Assembly (NCBI RefSeq): GCF_000156335.1
Contig: NZ_DS999213.1
Location: forward strand, 1-36,834
From: Roseobacter sp. GAI101
Lineage (GTDB): Bacteria; Pseudomonadota; Alphaproteobacteria; Rhodobacterales; Rhodobacteraceae
Reading direction: 5' to 3'
DNA: 36,834 nucleotides
Below, one piece after another: positions 34,354 to 36,834 of the stretch. The stretch's first letter is position 1. Every line of letters starts with the position of its first letter. The notes below the pieces were generated by a model. That model searched no databases. It had not been told where the DNA came from and worked only from the letters and a program-made list of their open reading frames with translations. The position numbers and the translations under genes were made by a program.

Positions 34354-35405
34354 TGTTGTCTATCCAAATTCGTAATGTCGCCTGCTCTATCAACAAATTC
34401 ATAAGCCGTCCAAACAGCCCCGTTTACGCCGAAGTCTTTGTCTCCTTGATATTCAACCATTGACCAAAAATCTTTTAGCTGCGGGTATGATAGTTCATCG
34501 AACTCTTCGTCATTCTCTAACAAAAGACTTAGGTTTTCAATGAAATGCCCTAGGAAATATGGGTTGTCGGCGATTCTGCCACCTAAAATTATCTTCTGTG
34601 GCGACATGAATAAGACCAGATTACTGACTGTCTGTGCAATATAATGAGCAACCCCAGAAATGATGCTGTGGTCGTTACAGTCGATGAATTTGTTGGGCAA
34701 TTCGAGAATTTCAGGATGCCTTGCGTAGATTGCGTCCAACGAAGCATAGGCGTTTAGACAAGGTCGGCGTGGATGGAATTTGCATGTTTTAGGAATGTCC
34801 CCGTCGATTGGTATGACCATGCTATGGCCAATATTAGGGACCGCGCTCCCATGGAGTAACCAACCGGAATTATATGAAGCTGCGCCTATCCCTTCATCAG
34901 CGACAATGTAGAGATAGCTACGTTTGTCATTCTTCAGAGGATGACTTGGCTTCGATGCAGGTGTACCGAAGTGCTGCTTAAAGTGGCCTTTTGCTGTGGC
35001 CCCAACTTGGCTGATAATACCAATCTTTTCAGGCTCGGCTAGAGATACGCCGCAACTGGAAAGTTCGTCTAACAGGGTTTGTTTTGCATTGAAGTTTTTC
35101 CAACCAATTGGCGCAAGCTGGCCTCCAAGCGTTCCGTACCGGTCACTGTGCTGATCAAGTTCCAAAATTGACGTTGGTACAGCGAGACCTACGCCAACGA
35201 CGGGCCTGCCTAAGCGATCAATATAAAATTCTTTGATAATTGATGCGGCTTTTCGAACGCTGCCTTCTCCATTGGGTATGGCTACAAGAGACTTATCAAC
35301 TTCGAGAAATCGCCCGCTTGAGAGATCGAAGCCACGGTGGATTAGGCGATCTTCAGCGAAGTAAAACCCGACGATTAGCCCATCTGAAATCATCTCTAAA
35401 TTCAA
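34350..35405 (-). CDS. ROK-fold protein lacking kinase motifs
   Basis: This 351-residue protein is recognised as ROK family by the zinc/structural region GHSMVIPIDGDIPKTCKFHP and RRPCLNAYASLDAIYARHP, plus VGVGLAVPTSIL and KIILGGRIADNPYFLG. The N-terminal DxGGT phosphate loop is absent (IVGFYFAEDRL), and the catalytic Asp region reads GIISQVGATAKG instead of NDANxxA. So it is probably not a sugar kinase but a sensor or regulator domain without a helix-turn-helix. TTG 35405 lies directly on GGAGG; ATG 35393 has GGAGG 12 nt upstream and may be the real start. Confidence 0.72.
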   Translation of the reverse strand: MNLEMISDGLIVGFYFAEDRLIHRGFDLSSGRFLEVDKSLVAIPNGEGSVRKAASIIKEFYIDRLGRPVVGVGLAVPTSILELDQHSDRYGTLGGQLAPIGWKNFNAKQTLLDELSSCGVSLAEPEKIGIISQVGATAKGHFKQHFGTPASKPSHPLKNDKRSYLYIVADEGIGAASYNSGWLLHGSAVPNIGHSMVIPIDGDIPKTCKFHPRRPCLNAYASLDAIYARHPEILELPNKFIDCNDHSIISGVAHYIAQTVSNLVLFMSPQKIILGGRIADNPYFLGHFIENLSLLLENDEEFDELSYPQLKDFWSMVEYQGDKDFGVNGAVWTAYEFVDRAGDITNLDRQQ

Positions 35406-35595
35406 CCTCCATGCTAAGGCATGAACATAGGCGGTCTAGCTGATTGAACGCAAGTTTCAGTTGGTCTAAAGTCTTATTTTCTATGCTCAAGTGGAGCTTT
35501 CTTACACGTATTGACTGCCCAGTAATAAAACGATTTCTAGGCACGTAAATTCTAAGAAGCAGGACAATTATTCGCTTAATTTCCCCATCCCTCAT
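35353..35595 (-). CDS. Possible small gene overlapping both neighbours
   Basis: An open frame of 80 residues (starting MRDGEIKRI at 35595) fills the gap between the 117-residue gene and the ROK gene. It overlaps the former by 20 bp and the latter by 53 bp. LHLSIENKTLDQLKLAFNQL looks protein-like, with a hydrophobic early strand. There is no clear ribosome site. It is uncertain whether it is real or a shadow. Confidence 0.3.
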   Translation of the reverse strand: MRDGEIKRIIVLLLRIYVPRNRFITGQSIRVRKLHLSIENKTLDQLKLAFNQLDRLCSCLSMEVEFRDDFRWANRRVLLR

Positions 35596-35911
35596 AACCC
35601 ATGGGCGGATATGGATTCGGTGTTGGCAAACCTGCACGAAACCTGTCACACTCATCAGTCCACAGCCAGTACATCAGCAGATGCGATAGCGTATAGCCCT
35701 CTGAGGGGTTCTTGTCGCAGTGAACGACCCAATTGATAAACTTGATATCTGTGGTGGCTTCTAGCCAATCCACGTAGGCCCAGTAGCAGCGATGCAGGTG
35801 GATAATCTCGTCAATGCCACTGGCGTTTTTGTAGACGCGGGCGACTGGATCATAATTCGCGGTGCTTGGCGTTCCACCGCGCAGAAAATTCATAAATCGT
35901 TGATGGCTCAT
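35576..35911 (-). CDS. Unknown 111-residue protein
   Basis: A conserved-looking small protein rich in aromatic residues (IIHLHRCYWAYVDWLE, then INWVVHCDKN and LLMYWLWTDECDRFRAG), with four cysteine or histidine-rich spots and no membrane segment. I start it at ATG 35911. An upstream in-frame ATG at 35929 lies inside the 12-bp hairpin and is less likely. No ribosome site is strong. It follows the DUF7678-like gene and may belong to the same plasmid-type module. Confidence 0.55.
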   Translation of the reverse strand: MSHQRFMNFLRGGTPSTANYDPVARVYKNASGIDEIIHLHRCYWAYVDWLEATTDIKFINWVVHCDKNPSEGYTLSHLLMYWLWTDECDRFRAGLPTPNPYPPMGYEGWGN

Positions 35912-35918
35912 GTTCAAA

Positions 35919-35946
35919 CAGGATAGCATTTTACAATGCTATCCTG
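35919..35946 (-). terminator. Perfect 12-bp hairpin
   Basis: CAGGATAGCATT (35919-35930) and its perfect complement (35935-35946) are separated by four bases. In the minus direction it follows the DUF7678-like gene by 37 bp and ends in TTTG, a short T-run. It may end that transcript, or act on the gene just downstream. Confidence 0.55.
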
Positions 35947-35983
35947 CCATCGGAACATATTCCTGTGCTTGTCCGTGTCTTGA

Positions 35984-36517
35984 TCAGCGATCTATGCCCT
36001 GCTCTTGACCGGGTTTGTGATCGAAGCTCTTGAACGGCTTTTTAGGTGTGTCATCTAACCCCGTTCGAATGCGTTGAAGCGCTTCTTTTTGTTCCTGCGT
36101 TTTTGGATCAACGACCCAGCCACGATCATAGCGCATGACCAGATTGTCATCTTTGCGTACATCCAGCTTCGATATCTTGCCGCCTTCAATCCCAAACTTC
36201 GATGGTTCATCATAAAGCTTGGCGTGGAACGTATAGCCCGGCATGGTCATGATGCTGCCCTCAATCCATAGGCTTTTATCCGTTTGGTCGCCGTTTATCG
36301 CAATGCCAGATTGTTTTTGTGGCTCAACGGGGCGCGGAGTGGCCTGTTTATGGCCTGATCTGATCCCTGACATGCCTGGGGGTGCCAAATTCCGCTGCGG
36401 TGTCTGTGACCAGCGTGGCGGTGGCGGACGGCTATCCGCATTATCTTTATCCCGTACAGGCGTGCCATCAGGGTTGGTTACTTGGTTGAACGGGTCTTTT
36501 AACGACTTATCGCTCAT
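35984..36517 (-). CDS. DUF7678-like protein with disordered N-terminus
   Basis: This 177-residue protein has a proline-rich, disordered first half and a C-terminal domain of about 70 residues (SLWIEGSIMTMPGYTFHAKL, then FGIEGGKISKLDVRKDD and MRYDRGWVVDP). That domain matches what I recall as DUF7678, common on Rhodobacteraceae plasmids; function unknown. I start at ATG 36517, which has AAAAGGA 9 nt upstream. A longer frame to 36544 overlaps the preceding gene by 14 bp. Confidence 0.65.
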   Translation of the reverse strand: MSDKSLKDPFNQVTNPDGTPVRDKDNADSRPPPPRWSQTPQRNLAPPGMSGIRSGHKQATPRPVEPQKQSGIAINGDQTDKSLWIEGSIMTMPGYTFHAKLYDEPSKFGIEGGKISKLDVRKDDNLVMRYDRGWVVDPKTQEQKEALQRIRTGLDDTPKKPFKSFDHKPGQEQGIDR

Positions 36518-36530
36518 TGGATCGGTCCTT

Positions 36531-36800
36531 TTAATAGCTGTCATCGATGATGAAGGGGGACGGGTTCATAAACACCGCGTCGAAAGAGATCTCAGAGAGC
36601 AGGATATGCAGCGCATAGGCCGCACTAGCCGTGATTTCAGCGCGGATATGCTGGTGGCGCTGCATATCGGCCCAGATGGTTTTCAGGTACGCCTCATCGA
36701 AGGCCATGCCGCCCATTCTGGCAGCTTTGAAGACATCGCTAGCGGAAAGCAGAAGTGTCACTTCGACGTGCGCAGCAGATTGCGTGTGATTAGTAATCAT
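36531..36800 (-). CDS. Unknown 89-residue protein
   Basis: A small helical protein (VEVTLLLSASDVFKAARMGG, then MAFDEAYLKTIWADMQR) with no membrane segment or recognisable domain. It ends 13 bp before the next start and probably shares its transcript with the DUF7678-like gene. The ribosome site (GAGAT) is modest. It is the last gene before the right edge. Confidence 0.55.
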   Translation of the reverse strand: MITNHTQSAAHVEVTLLLSASDVFKAARMGGMAFDEAYLKTIWADMQRHQHIRAEITASAAYALHILLSEISFDAVFMNPSPFIIDDSY

Positions 36801-36834
36801 GGGGATATCTCGCTTAAGAATGAGGGGAAGCTTT

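Larger units (their letters stand above)
22636..36834. mobile_element. Integrated genomic island (left part)
   Basis: From tRNA-Leu to the window edge the DNA is clearly AT-richer than the left part, most genes are unknown or accessory, and codon use differs from the core genes. A large serine recombinase sits at the border, followed by defence-like and plasmid-type genes. I found no repeat of the tRNA-Leu 3' end to the right, so the right boundary lies beyond the window. It may be a mobilisable or conjugative element, as a DUF7678-like gene and plasmid-like non-coding DNA are present, but no transfer genes are seen here. Confidence 0.8.

Noticed and set aside
22636..36834. Direct repeat of the tRNA-Leu 3' end (attR)
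   Set aside because: Looked for by eye and not found; the right end is probably outside the window.
1..36834. CRISPR array, rRNA operon, complete insertion sequence
   Set aside because: No regularly spaced repeats, no rRNA sequence, and no transposase with terminal repeats were seen.

Overview
The window reads as a chromosome of a Rhodobacteraceae bacterium, most likely from the Roseobacter group. The left part is GC-rich and carries CarD, HppD with an Lrp/AsnC regulator, a split histidine operon, an isolated aa3 oxidase subunit I gene, and several proteins whose makeup I associate with this family. I cannot name a genus or species from sequence reading alone.

Positions 1 to about 22,635 are ordinary core genome. 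In order they hold carD with a hairpin-rich leader; a CPA2/Kef-type cation antiporter; a divergent Lrp/AsnC regulator and hppD; a 919-residue inner-membrane protein that looks like a GspL/PilM-type domain joined to a GspC/PilP-type domain; a SIMPL-domain secreted protein; an O-acetylhomoserine sulfhydrylase; a glycosyltransferase-like protein; tRNA-Tyr and rlmB; a CoA-binding protein preceded by a possible small RNA; the minus-strand histidine genes hisB-hisH-hisA-hisF-hisE, interrupted by a plus-strand DUF2147 gene; a stand-alone RAM-domain protein; tRNA-Gly; ctaD; lipB; a DsbA/FrnE-like oxidoreductase; and tRNA-Leu(GAG). Three copies of a GC-rich hairpin repeat lie between these genes.

From tRNA-Leu to the right edge the DNA is AT-richer and holds accessory genes. 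I read this as an integrated element whose left border is in tRNA-Leu. A large serine recombinase gene points at the tRNA and runs antisense through it, so its last 38 or so residues come from the attachment region and host DNA. The recombinase and a small upstream gene share a promoter with a near-consensus -35/-10 pair and a canonical alphaproteobacterial LexA box (GTTC-N7-GTTC) next to it, which implies induction by DNA damage. I found no second copy of the tRNA-Leu 3' end, so the element probably continues past position 36,834.

Inside the element there are three parts. The first (24.7-31.3 kb) is a defence-like block: an unknown 252-residue protein, an unknown 323-residue protein, a HExxH metallopeptidase, a DUF2235 hydrolase, and a 769-residue AAA_13 ATPase with a CPFC zinc hook and the Arg-Glu-His triad of PrrC/RloC anticodon nucleases. 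The second (31.3-32.4 kb) is about 1 kb with no credible gene but a dense run of perfect or near-perfect hairpins, either a large structured RNA or a plasmid-backbone remnant. The third (32.4-36.8 kb) has a coupled acetyltransferase-like/membrane-protein pair, a ROK-fold protein lacking kinase motifs coupled to an unknown partner, and small plasmid-type genes including a DUF7678-like protein.
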